Shown: in pieces, positions 44,065 through 53,324 of the stretch | How the letters are laid out: each line of letters begins with the position of its first letter | How positions within the stretch are numbered: position 1 is the stretch's first letter | Source: an uncultured Clostridia bacterium | Lineage (GTDB): Bacteria; Bacillota; Clostridia; TANB77; CAG-508 | Length of the DNA: 64,000 nt | Assembly: GCA_947627595.1 (NCBI GenBank) | Contig: CANQWQ010000001.1 | Coordinates: 1 to 64,000 of the forward strand | Reading direction: 5' to 3' | Translations under genes and position numbers: made by a program | The notes under the pieces: model-generated | Database searches by the model: none | The model's input: only the letters and a program-made list of their open reading frames with translations | What the model was told of the DNA's origin: nothing

Positions 44065-47000
44065 TTAGAAATTTTTCTTCATTTTATCTAATGTATTATT
44101 TGTATCGTTTGAAAATGCATTTCCTTGTGGAACGTAATTTGCTCCACCCATTGGAGAAGGATTATAACTTGTTTTGCTATTTAATCTTGGATAAACCATT
44201 TCACCAAGAATTTGAAGTTTTGCTCTAAATTGCTTTGGCAAAGAGCTTATACTTAACTTACATGTAGCTAAAGTTTCTAGATATTTAGCATATACTTTTT
44301 CATCAAATGGAATTGAGCAAGCTTTTACCATATCTTTATTAAATAAATCTGTCATAACAGACATATCTGGTCCGTTATATCTAGACATTCCTCCAATTAT
44401 AGTTTTATTACTTAAAATTCTAATTGGAACTTCTTTATTTATAACAACTCTAGCTTTTTCAGGTTCCCAAGCACCTTTGAATTTAAGTTCTCTTAAGAAA
44501 GCTGTTAAAGGTTGAATTGTTAAAATATCCATTGATTGTACTAAATAGATTTCTTGACTACTTGCAAAATATGCAGGTGGTGTTGTAAAATCTGTATCTA
44601 TTAACACTAGAGAATGGTTTTGAATTAATGTTGATAAAATAGGTTCAGCATTTTCATAAACAGTTGTGTCAGATGGTAAACCAGTATAAACTGTTAAGTT
44701 TTTATTAAATTTAATTCCATCTGCATATCCATTTTCTAGTTTGCTAAGAGATGTGTATGCTATTTTTCTTAATTCTTCTCTACTATCTGTAAACAAATAA
44801 TAAGAATTTTTATTTTGAGTCATATCTAAAATTGCTGTATCAACACCCATCATTGAAAACATAAGTGCTAAATTATTAATTAAGAAAGATGTTCCATTTT
44901 TAGTAGCTCCAACAAAAGCAACTATTTTTTTATCTTTGCTTAATAAGCTATTTAGATTTGACATTGAATAATCTACTTGTGGTTTAATACTTTCTATTGC
45001 ATCTGTTTCTGTTCCAGACGCTGTATTTGAAGAAAATAGGTCATCATCATCCATTCCAGGAAGTGTTCCTGAATCATCTGGTTCATCTAGACCTGGGATT
45101 GTATTATCTTCTTCATCATCTAATTCTGGTATTGAGACATCTCCTGTTTCTGTATTATCTTCCATACCTGGAAGCATTCCATCGTCTGATGTATCGTCTA
45201 AACCAGGAATCATTCCATCATCTGAATCCTCTTCCATTCCTGGAATTGTATTATCATCTAAACCAGGTATTGTGTTATCATCTTCATCATCTAATCCTGG
45301 TATTGAAACATCATCTGTTTCTGTATTATCTTCCATACCAGGAATCATTCCGTCGTCTGACGCATCTTCTAAGCCAGGTATAGCAGTATCTTCAGTTTCT
45401 GGTTCATCTTCCATTCCTGGTAAAATTGAATCTAAATCACCATCTAATCCTGGTAAACTATCATCACTATTATCACTATCATCTGATGAAACATCATCAA
45501 GTCCAGCTAAAAGGCTATTTACATCAACTTCTTCACCTTCACCATCATTATCTTCTGTTTCATCAAGACCAGGAAGTTCTCCTGAATCAGTTGGTTCATC
45601 TTCCATTCCAGGAAGAACTGTATCATTTGATTCATCAGCTACAGTATCTTCTAAACCAGGAAGTGTTCCATCGTCTGATGTATCGTCTAATCCTGGAAGC
45701 ATTCCATCATCTGTAGAATCATCTTCTAATCCTGGTAAAGTTCCACTGTCTTCTACACCTGGTAGTGTATCTTCAGTTTCTTCTAAGCCTGGCAATGTAT
45801 CTCCCGTTTCTTCTAGACCTGGTAATGTATCTTCTGGTTCTTCTAATCCAGGCATTGTAATTTCATTATCTTCGTTATTACTTCCTAATCCGCCTAATAA
45901 GTCATCTATATTACTATTATCTTCTTCAGAAATTTTTCTAGGTCTACCTCTTTTTCCTTTAGGTTTGATTTCTGTTTCAGTAACTGGTTTTCTAGGTCTA
46001 CCTCTTCCACGTCTAACTTCTTCTACCTCTTCATTTTCTTCAGTCATACCTGGAATAGTTGGTATAACTGGTTGCTCTACAACTGGGTTAGGTGTAACTG
46101 TTTGAGGAGCAGCTTTTCTTCTAGCTATCAATGTTCTTTTTACTTGAGCTATAGTTCCTGTATAATGTTTTTGCTCTGATTGAACAGTTGAAGCTGGAGT
46201 TGGTTCTGGTTGAACTGGCTCTGGCTGAACTGGTTGAACTGGCTCAGGGATTTCTGGCTCATCTTCCATACCTGGAAGCATTTCATCATCTGATGTATCT
46301 TCTTCCATACCAGGAAGTATTCCATCGTCTGATGTATCGTCTAAACCAGGTATAGCAGTATCTTCAGTTTCTGGTTCATCTTCCATTCCTGGTAAAATTG
46401 AATCTAGATCATCTAAACCTGGAATTGAAACATCTTCTGGTTCTGAAACTGGTTCTGGTTGAACCGGTTGAACAGGTTCCTCTTTTTCAGTTAATTGACT
46501 AACAGTTGGTACTTTTGCAACATTGTTTGGAATAATAGGTCCATTATTTTGAACCGGTCTTTGAACAATGTTGTTTGATTGTACTGGATTAGCTTGTACA
46601 ACTGGTCTTTGTTGAACTGGTTGCTGTACTTGTTGTTGTACAGGTTGTTGAATCTGAACTGGTCTAACCTGAGGTTGTTGAGCTTGAGGTTGCTGTACAG
46701 GATTTGTTCTAACTTGAGGTTGCTGAACTTGAGCTGGTTGAGCTTGTTGTTCAGGTCTTGCTTGTGGTTGTGGTCTAGATTGAACTGGTTGAGGTCTTAT
46801 TGGAGTCCCACCATTTGTAAATCTTTTAATTCCTGATGGAATAACAATAGGACCATTAATATTATTTTCTCTACCATTTCCAATTGTATTAACTCTAATT
46901 CCTGATTCTGCTGGTCCAACAGCTTGTCTAGCTTCGCCAGATGTTCCCATTAATGTTTGATATTTTTCAGATTCTGCTTCTAGAACAGCTTTAACTTTCA

Positions 47001-47631
47001 TTGGTAAAACATTTATAATAAGTTTCAATTGGTCATCTGTATATTGAGCAGCAATGTTATTGAAACTATCTGTATATCTTTCTGTACTTTTTCCAAGCTT
47101 TTTGAAGTGATTTAAAATATTTTGAATTTCTGTCTCACTAACTTCGCCATTATCTACGGCAGATTCATAAGTAGCTTGATCTATTCTATAATAAACTTTA
47201 GCCTCTTTTTTAGTACGAGGTCTATTTATCAATTTGCAAAGGTTATCCATGCTTCTATCATTTCCGATTAAAGCATTATAGATTCCTATACTGAATAATT
47301 TATTTAATATATTACTTCCAAAAGTTCTTCTTTCAGAACAAATTAAAATAATAGAAATTTCTCTTCCGTCAGTACCTTGAGCCTCATCACTAATTTTATC
47401 TAAATTATTAAATAGGAAATTATCAATTGAATCATGATTTGTATTAACGAAAGGCTCTAAATCTTCGCTAATAACTATTCTATCATAACTTTTATCATTT
47501 TGTATTTCTTTTAATATTGCATTAAAATAATATACATTTTTGTAAGACAATAATTCTTTATAATCTTTTGGATATTTTTTAATTACTGCCTCAGAAATCT
47601 TATCATTATTTACTGCAAATAAAACTTTCAT
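44065..47631 (-). CDS. CpaE/MinD-like ATPase with long PGLD/PGME repeat region
   Basis: An 1188-aa protein with the start at 47631 (GGAGGGG eight bases upstream), overlapping the previous gene's end. Residues 1-145 are receiver-like. A Pro/Gln-rich stretch (about 260-380) and acidic low-complexity sequence follow (about 390-880), with over 25 short repeats of the form (L/I)PG(L/M)(D/E)(D/E). Two AT-hook-like GRPRK motifs are present. The C-terminal 300 aa are a ParA/MinD fold with an altered Walker A, GATKNGTSF, and LVLIDTDF. Its role may be positioning of a secretion or pilus machine. ATPase activity is uncertain because of the altered motif. Confidence 0.75.
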   Translation of the reverse strand: MKVLFAVNNDKISEAVIKKYPKDYKELLSYKNVYYFNAILKEIQNDKSYDRIVISEDLEPFVNTNHDSIDNFLFNNLDKISDEAQGTDGREISIILICSERRTFGSNILNKLFSIGIYNALIGNDRSMDNLCKLINRPRTKKEAKVYYRIDQATYESAVDNGEVSETEIQNILNHFKKLGKSTERYTDSFNNIAAQYTDDQLKLIINVLPMKVKAVLEAESEKYQTLMGTSGEARQAVGPAESGIRVNTIGNGRENNINGPIVIPSGIKRFTNGGTPIRPQPVQSRPQPQARPEQQAQPAQVQQPQVRTNPVQQPQAQQPQVRPVQIQQPVQQQVQQPVQQRPVVQANPVQSNNIVQRPVQNNGPIIPNNVAKVPTVSQLTEKEEPVQPVQPEPVSEPEDVSIPGLDDLDSILPGMEDEPETEDTAIPGLDDTSDDGILPGMEEDTSDDEMLPGMEDEPEIPEPVQPVQPEPVQPEPTPASTVQSEQKHYTGTIAQVKRTLIARRKAAPQTVTPNPVVEQPVIPTIPGMTEENEEVEEVRRGRGRPRKPVTETEIKPKGKRGRPRKISEEDNSNIDDLLGGLGSNNEDNEITMPGLEEPEDTLPGLEETGDTLPGLEETEDTLPGVEDSGTLPGLEDDSTDDGMLPGLDDTSDDGTLPGLEDTVADESNDTVLPGMEDEPTDSGELPGLDETEDNDGEGEEVDVNSLLAGLDDVSSDDSDNSDDSLPGLDGDLDSILPGMEDEPETEDTAIPGLEDASDDGMIPGMEDNTETDDVSIPGLDDEDDNTIPGLDDNTIPGMEEDSDDGMIPGLDDTSDDGMLPGMEDNTETGDVSIPELDDEEDNTIPGLDEPDDSGTLPGMDDDDLFSSNTASGTETDAIESIKPQVDYSMSNLNSLLSKDKKIVAFVGATKNGTSFLINNLALMFSMMGVDTAILDMTQNKNSYYLFTDSREELRKIAYTSLSKLENGYADGIKFNKNLTVYTGLPSDTTVYENAEPILSTLIQNHSLVLIDTDFTTPPAYFASSQEIYLVQSMDILTIQPLTAFLRELKFKGAWEPEKARVVINKEVPIRILSNKTIIGGMSRYNGPDMSVMTDLFNKDMVKACSIPFDEKVYAKYLETLATCKLSISSLPKQFRAKLQILGEMVYPRLNSKTSYNPSPMGGANYVPQGNAFSNDTNNTLDKMKKNF

Positions 47632-47635
47632 TTGT

Positions 47636-48082
47636 TTAACCCCTCCAACCATTTACTACTATTGCGAAAATCAAAGGTAATACTTGACATATTAGTAATA
47701 CTGTTACGAAAGTAACTACGAGAGCGAAACCTTTATCTCTAACGTCAAGTTTTCTAATTCCAAGCATGTATTGGTAAATAGAACCAACAACGATTCCTAC
47801 AAAGCAAAATGGGATACTATAAATTCTAATAGTATTTAACACATAAGCAGCGACTCCGTAAGGATAAGAGCCGTAATCATCAACATATTTTTTCAATTTA
47901 TCTGAAACATTTTGCTTAGCTTCTTTCAAAGTCTCAGCAGACTCAGAATCGGCCAGTTCTTCTTGTTCTGTTGGAATAGTTTCTCCTTCAGGAACTTCGG
48001 TTTCTGCATTAGCTATATAAAAGCTACTAGCAAAAATCATAGCAATTAATGCTATTATTCCTATTTTTTTCAACAATTTCAT
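47636..48082 (-). CDS. Secreted or membrane small protein, pilin-subunit-like topology
   Basis: A 148-aa protein with a signal peptide (residues 1-26, ending ANAET), a Glu-rich stretch, and two hydrophobic helices (about 83-105 and 118-142). Signal plus two helices is the topology of VirB2/TrbC-type pilins, but the sequence is not diagnostic. AAAGGAGG lies before the ATG. It is translated just ahead of the CpaE-like gene, which overlaps its end. Confidence 0.6.
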   Translation of the reverse strand: MKLLKKIGIIALIAMIFASSFYIANAETEVPEGETIPTEQEELADSESAETLKEAKQNVSDKLKKYVDDYGSYPYGVAAYVLNTIRIYSIPFCFVGIVVGSIYQYMLGIRKLDVRDKGFALVVTFVTVLLICQVLPLIFAIVVNGWRG

Positions 48083-48220
48083 TTATATGTAAACCTCCTT
48101 TGGGTTATTTCCCTATTAATCCACAATAATTTTATACATATATAATAATACAATATTATTCATAAAATATCAACCGAATTTTATAAAAAAGTTTGAAAAA
48201 TTTTACAAAAAATTGTTTTT

Positions 48221-49448
48221 TTATAGATTATTATATAATCCTTTCATGATATTATAAATTGCATTTGCCCAGTTTGAATCTGAAGCATAATGTTTATTTG
48301 CAGCACTAATTGTTGTTCCGTTCATAATATCTTCCATCAGCTGTTTCTCCGCCATAAATTGAAGTTCCGCTACTATTTAAATAATATTTCATTAAAACAC
48401 GCGCTACTAAGTCAATTCCTTCTGAGTAATTGCTAAACTCTTTTGCTGAATTATATGCACTTCCGTCATAAGCTTGATAGCCAAATAAATTCTTTTTATT
48501 TAAAGCAATTTTTGATGTTCCCCATCCACTTTCATGAATTGCAAGACTAGCTAGGAATACGCCGTTTATTCCATATTCTTGTTCTGCGTAATAAAAATAA
48601 TCACAATTTTCTTCAAAAATTTTATTTTTGTCAGAAGAATTACCACTTAAAATTTTTCTAAATTGTTCTAAGCTTAATCCACTAGGTTCTCCTACATCCA
48701 TATCAAATGATAATTTTGCAAGCAATTCTTCTTTAGTAAAGTTATTTTTATTATTATCAATTTCATCAGGATCTTTCAAAGGATTTATATTACTTAATCC
48801 TTCTGAAAGAACATATCCATGTATATGCGAACTATATATGTAACTCCAACCATTATCTAAAATTTCTAGAACTTTTACTTCTTCTCCTTTAGAAATAGTT
48901 GTTAATTTTTCACTATTAAAGTCAGGTTCAAACATTATTGAAAGGCTTGTTGAAGTAGAATAAACTGTATCTCCAGTTTTTAAAGTATAACTATTAATTC
49001 CTCTTCCAGTTCCAATTTCAATAGTTTTGTCAATTGGTGCTTTTATAATATTATTTGCAACAATTTGCTCTGAAATTAAATCATCACCTTGGAATTTTTT
49101 AATTGTGATAACATCTTGTAAACCAGTAACTCCAAGCTGTGAAACTTGAATTGTTCCACTAGGCAATTTGTCATTTTTCACATATTTTGTGTTATATTCT
49201 AGATCTTGTTTTTCATAAATCATTTCTTCTCTTGTTTCAATATTTTTATTTTGCTTTATTATTTTTTCAATTTTTATTGGATTTTCATTTTCTAAGATTT
49301 CAACTACTTCTTCATCACTAGATGTTGCAAGAGCTTTAGACTTTTTATATTCTAATAGTCTAAATAAATTGAAACAAAAATAGAGTAAGACAACAAATAA
49401 AACAACTGTAAGTATAATTATTAATTTATCATTACTTTTTCTACTCAT
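48221..49448 (-). CDS. SH3-domain glucosaminidase, read through a +1 shift at CGG
   Basis: 408 aa with a +1 shift at CGG 48320-48318. There is one N-terminal helix (8-28), an SH3-like domain (about 125-225) and a glucosaminidase domain (from about 280, LASLAIHESGWGTSKIALNKKNLFGYQAYDG). In the zero frame the protein stops four codons after the site. With the C skipped it continues YYE-GTTISAANKHYASDSNWANA, the usual family ending, to a stop at 48221. It hydrolyses peptidoglycan and could open the wall for the neighbouring secretion-like genes. Confidence 0.85.
48318..48320 (-). other. In-frame CGG with +1 frame restoration (glucosaminidase)
   Basis: The context is TAT GAA CGG AAC AAC. The zero frame stops at TAG after CGG AAC AAC AAT. 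Skipping the C gives GAA GGA ACA ACA ATT (E-G-T-T-I), matching the family's G-T-T-I/L step. Confidence 0.88.
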
Positions 49449-49518
49449 TGTTTACTCCTTTATATCATAATAATTTTACCTGTATTAATTTAATAAATCA
49501 ACAGCAAATTTTTCTATT

Positions 49519-50262
49519 TTAAAACTTAATATCTTGTTTTACTTGTAGTTCAAAATCTCCATCTAATATACTTTTATTTCCTTTTTCAAAAGGAATTTCT
49601 AACTCAACTTTTTGAACTCTCTTTTTTCCATCTTTTGTTGTGATTGTTAAATCAAATTCTAAGTTTTTCTCTAAATCATCTATGTCAAGCCCTAATTCGC
49701 TAATTAAACTTCCATTATAAATTAAAGAATTTTCACTTGAAACTTTATAATTATCATTTAAATAATTTACAAATCTTAAAGTAATTGGGTTTGAGCAATC
49801 TTGAAAAAATATTGGAATGTTGTAACCTTGCTCATTTTCTGAATTTTTAGAATTAATAATATTATAATCAAGATTTTTATCTAATTTAAAATCTAAATTT
49901 AATGTACTTTTTCCAAAAAGCATTGGATTTAAATAATATACTTCTTCATTTTCTTTATTTAATTTCACATTTGAAATTTCTAAACTACTAATATAGTTTT
50001 TTGAACCAGCTTCTTCTAGCCTATCAATATAAATTGCAATATCTGTATATTGATAAACTTTCAAATTCCACTCAGGATTTTGATAATTCGTTGAATTGCT
50101 AATTGCGTTAGCAGTTGAATAATAATGAATTTTACTTATAGCAAATTCTTCTTTTTCTTTTAAATTATTATCTTTTCTATCATTTGCTTTAATTAATAGA
50201 AATCCTAAAACTATTCCTATAATAACAATAAAAAAAATAAAGAAATATAATTTCTTTTTCAA
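49519..50262 (-). CDS. Membrane-anchored hypothetical protein
   Basis: A 247-aa protein with an N-terminal helix (residues 4-24) and an extracytoplasmic domain rich in strands and Asn. I do not recognise the family. It lies between the glucosaminidase and the CGG-shift hypothetical gene. The ribosome binding site is AAAGGAG, but the start codon is not certain because an alternative start lies nearby. Confidence 0.6.
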   Translation of the reverse strand: MKKKLYFFIFFIVIIGIVLGFLLIKANDRKDNNLKEKEEFAISKIHYYSTANAISNSTNYQNPEWNLKVYQYTDIAIYIDRLEEAGSKNYISSLEISNVKLNKENEEVYYLNPMLFGKSTLNLDFKLDKNLDYNIINSKNSENEQGYNIPIFFQDCSNPITLRFVNYLNDNYKVSSENSLIYNGSLISELGLDIDDLEKNLEFDLTITTKDGKKRVQKVELEIPFEKGNKSILDGDFELQVKQDIKF

Positions 50263-50290
50263 TTTAAAATCTCCTTTATAAATACAATAA

Positions 50291-50315
50291 AAGTAAGCAA
50301 ATTTTGCTTACTTTT
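50291..50315 (-). terminator. Rho-independent terminator after the 202-aa hypothetical gene
   Basis: The stem AGTAAGCAAA/TTTGCTTACT with a short T-run contains the stop codon reached after the CGG shift in the gene above. That is a typical stop-terminator spacing and supports the shifted end. Confidence 0.8.
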
Positions 50316-50917
50316 TAACATTAACAAAAAAACTTTTAACTTTATTTATTAACTTTGTGAAAAAGCTTTCTTCTTTAACACTAGTTATTGCATTTGTTTC
50401 TTTAGCTAAATCATCTAAAGCATTCGTCTTTTCTTGAGGTTCTTCTTTTTCAACTCTTTCACCGAGTTGGCTCTGGAGCGGCTACCGGTTCTCTTTCGGC
50501 TTTTTCTGGAAATGTAGGTGTTCCAGTAACTATAACTTGTCTAGGTCTATTTAATGGTCTAGCTTCTTCACTATCACCTTGAATAGATTCTGCGTTATCA
50601 AATATATTATTAATTTTATCTTCATATTTTCTCTGGTTGTTTTCCATCATTAATAATATATCTTTTCTTCTTTGATCATCACACCAATATTTCAAGTTTA
50701 AAATCATCAAAAAATATAATGTAAACTCTTTAAGTCCCTGTTTTTCAAGTGGAATTCTAGGGTCTACATATATTTTTACATTTCTTTTCTTTAAAATTGT
50801 GATATAATCTTGAATCTTTTGAGGTATCTTGCTTAAATATCTTTCATTCATGTGATGTATTATATAATCAACTTCCGCTATCGCAACTCTATCGTCATTA
50901 GAAATAACCGTCTCCAA
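50308..50917 (-). CDS. Hypothetical protein, read through a +1 shift at CGG
   Basis: 202 aa with a +1 shift at CGG 50464-50462. The first 110 residues are compact and helical (DYIIHHMNERYLSKIPQKIQ, YFLMILNLKYWCDDQRRKD). A Pro/Glu-rich linker follows. In the zero frame TGA follows CGG directly. With the C skipped, 51 more residues follow: GERVEKEEPQEK, then a basic amphipathic helix (FFTKLINKVKSFFVNVKK), a likely membrane-surface anchor. The new stop falls in the terminator hairpin. The family is unknown. Confidence 0.75.
50462..50464 (-). other. In-frame CGG with +1 frame restoration (hypothetical gene)
   Basis: The context is CCA ACT CGG TGA AAG. This is the only site of the form CGGT. The zero frame stops at the next codon. 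Skipping the C gives ACT GGT GAA AGA GTT (T-G-E-R-V). Confidence 0.75.
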
Positions 50918-50952
50918 TGAATTTCCCTCCTTATCTTTTGTGCTAAAAAATA

Positions 50953-51192
50953 TTATTCTCTACTTTCTTCTTGATCTTGGGTGTCTTTAGTCTCTGGTTG
51001 TTGAGTATTTCTCTCATTTTCCATTTGTTGTTCATATAATTCACCAATTTGATCAACAGTAAGATCTGGGTTTTCTTTTATTAATTGTTCAGCGATTCTT
51101 GAATAATCTTGAACTTTAACTAAAGCTTTTTCAAAGTCTTTTGATCTTAAAACTTCAGCTACTTTATTTATATTTTCTTCATTAATCTCCAT
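50953..51192 (-). CDS. Small helical hypothetical protein
   Basis: A 79-aa, acidic, mostly helical protein (MEINEENINKVAEVLRSKDF, then ENPDLTVDQIGELYEQQ) with a polar tail. GGAGG precedes the ATG. The family is not recognised. It sits 35 bases upstream of the 202-aa hypothetical gene and likely shares its transcript. Confidence 0.65.
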   Translation of the reverse strand: MEINEENINKVAEVLRSKDFEKALVKVQDYSRIAEQLIKENPDLTVDQIGELYEQQMENERNTQQPETKDTQDQEESRE

Positions 51193-51279
51193 AATTTTGT
51201 CCTCCTTCTAGAAAAACTTTATACTAATTTTATTATACATACATATAAAAAAAATGTCAAGCTGTGTAAAATAAAAATT

Positions 51280-51310
51280 AAAAAGACCTACTTTGAAGTA
51301 AGTCTTTTTA
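51280..51310 (-). terminator. Rho-independent terminator after HU
   Basis: The stem AAAAGAC-C-TACTT and its complement AAGTAAGTCTTTT with a short loop and T-run on the minus strand lies 18 bases after the HU stop. Confidence 0.8.
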
Positions 51311-51328
51311 TATATCAACAAATTAAAA

Positions 51329-51604
51329 TTATTTGTTTACAACATCTTTTAAAGCTTTTCCAGCTTTGAATACTGGAGCTTTAGAAGCTGGTATTTTAAT
51401 TTCTTCTTTAGTTTGTGGATTTCTTCCTTTTCTAGCTGCTCTTTTTCTTACTTCAAAAGATCCAAATCCAACTAATTGAACTTTGTCTCCTTTTTTTAAT
51501 GCGTCTGTAACTACGCTAACAAATGCGTTTACTGTTTCTTCAGCAGCTTTTTTTGTTTCTCCTGTTTTTGCAGCGATTGCTGCTACTAATTCAGCTTTGT
51601 TCAT
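51329..51604 (-). CDS. hup: DNA-binding protein HU
   Basis: A 91-aa nucleoid protein. It starts [29 protein letters not shown] and has [42 protein letters not shown], the complete HU arm and dimer core. TTAGGAGG lies before the ATG. It is a single-gene unit. Confidence 0.97.
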   Translation of the reverse strand: MNKAELVAAIAAKTGETKKAAEETVNAFVSVVTDALKKGDKVQLVGFGSFEVRKRAARKGRNPQTKEEIKIPASKAPVFKAGKALKDVVNK

Positions 51605-51782
51605 TTTAATTACCTCCTAAATGACTTGTGTATATAGAAGCTTTTCGCTCCTACACTATGAATATTCGCCAATTTTACAAAAATTCCCTCTTTTATTTTT
51701 AAAATTTTTAAAAAATTTTATTTTATTTTTCAGGGGTTACGGCCGTTTCACTAGTATTTTCAAGTGTTTTCAGTTTTTAGAA

Positions 51783-53189
51783 TTAATTGTAAATTTTTGC
51801 ATTTTTTACTATTTTTCTAGAGGATAAAGCACTTTTTAAAGAAAATTTAAAGTCAAATTTTGACTTTAATTTCTTATACATTATAGAAAAAATTATATAA
51901 TTTGAAATTAAACTACTTATTATAGCTCCATATTCTAAAATCTTATCGTTAGAAATTAATACTATGTTTAAAGAAAATTTTATAATCATTCCAATTATTA
52001 CTGAATATAGATGTGTTTTACTGTCACCTATTCCCTGCAAAATTCCAGAAATATTTTGAGTTAAACATGAAAATATAATTGTTAAACTTCCTAAGCTTAA
52101 TAACTTAGCTCCTCTTGGTGCATTTGGAAATAATATTTTCATTATTATATTAGAGAAAAACATATATGAAATCATTACAGGAATTGAAATTAAAAGAGTT
52201 ATAAAAATCGAAAAATTTATATTTCTTTCAATCTTTTTATTGTCTGATTTTATAATATTTCTTGAAATCTCTGGTATTAATGAGACTGAAATTGCTCCAT
52301 TTAACGCAAGTGGAAGATTTAATAATAAATTAACTTTTGATGAAATAATTCCATAAACTCTTCTTGCTTCTCTTTCTCCTAATTTATCTTTTAAGATTCT
52401 AACAATAGTTATCGAATCAATATTATTTTGTAAAATCAAAAACATTGAAGTAATAGAAATTGGAATTAATATTGAAAACATTTCCTTTAAAATAATTCTA
52501 ACTGGTTTAGTTTTTTCACTTTTTTCTATTTTAATTTTACTAATCTGTCTATATTTAATATAGCAATATATAAAACTTGAAATAGTGGCAATGCTAGCTG
52601 CGAGCATTGATCCTTTTGCCATAAGGACTGTATCAAAATTTGTAAAATCTCCTATTTTTTCTACAAATATAATAGTAAAAATTGTTTTCAAAACTTGTTC
52701 AATTGTAGCACTTTTAGCTGAAATCGAGATTTTCTTTACTCCATTAAAATATCCTCTAAAAACAGCTTCAACCGCTGAAAAAACTAGTGAAGGTGCTAAA
52801 ATTTTTAAAATATCTTCACTTGCATCTATTAATAAAATTTTATTAGCTATAAACCCTGATAAATTGTATAATATCAAGCATAATGAAAAACTTATAGTTG
52901 TAAAAACTACTAAAGCTACTTTTAATATTTTAAAACATTCTTTTTCTTTTCCAATTTCTAAATTTTCTGAAACCATTTTAGAAATTGAGTTTGGAACTCC
53001 AAACGAGCATAGCCCTAAGAATAACGCATATATTTGAAAACCTGACATGCATATTGCATTTCCTTCGTCTCCAAATCCTTTTTTATTTGTTAAATATAAA
53101 CTATAAACCATTCCTAAAATTTTAACTATAATTTGAGAAGTCATTAAATAAAAAATTCCTTGCCAAAAATTTTCTTTTCTTTTTATCAC
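51783..53189 (-). CDS. MATE/SpoVB-type lipid-linked saccharide flippase
   Basis: A 468-aa membrane protein with 12-14 helices. The start FWQGIFYLMTSQIIVKILGMVYSLYLTNKKGFGDEGNA and the later EAVFRGYFNGVKK and NISGILQGIGDSK follow the SpoVB/MurJ-like pattern of the MVF superfamily. It probably flips lipid II or a related precursor. Divergently transcribed from the virD4-like gene. The start codon has no strong ribosome site. Confidence 0.85.
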   Translation of the reverse strand: MIKRKENFWQGIFYLMTSQIIVKILGMVYSLYLTNKKGFGDEGNAICMSGFQIYALFLGLCSFGVPNSISKMVSENLEIGKEKECFKILKVALVVFTTISFSLCLILYNLSGFIANKILLIDASEDILKILAPSLVFSAVEAVFRGYFNGVKKISISAKSATIEQVLKTIFTIIFVEKIGDFTNFDTVLMAKGSMLAASIATISSFIYCYIKYRQISKIKIEKSEKTKPVRIILKEMFSILIPISITSMFLILQNNIDSITIVRILKDKLGEREARRVYGIISSKVNLLLNLPLALNGAISVSLIPEISRNIIKSDNKKIERNINFSIFITLLISIPVMISYMFFSNIIMKILFPNAPRGAKLLSLGSLTIIFSCLTQNISGILQGIGDSKTHLYSVIIGMIIKFSLNIVLISNDKILEYGAIISSLISNYIIFSIMYKKLKSKFDFKFSLKSALSSRKIVKNAKIYN

Positions 53190-53257
53190 TTATCATTCCC
53201 CCACTTTTTCTATTATGAAAAACTATTCAAAAAATCAAAGATTATTACCCAAAAGTC

Positions 53258-53286
53258 TTGATTTTTTTCCGATTTTGTAGGATAAT
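53258..53286 (+). promoter_or_regulatory. Promoter of the VirD4-like gene
   Basis: The plus strand has -35 TTGATT (53258-53263), a 17-base spacer and -10 GATAAT (53281-53286). Transcription should start near 53293, about 30 bases before the ATG. Confidence 0.7.
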
Positions 53287-53324
53287 AGAAGTGTATATTT
53301 GTAAAATCTGAAAGTGGGGAAAAA

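Noticed and set aside
45272..46105. 277-residue Ser/Pro-rich plus-strand open frame
   Set aside because: It is the antisense shadow of the PGLD/PGME repeat region; composition is a mirror of the repeats and it has no ribosome site.
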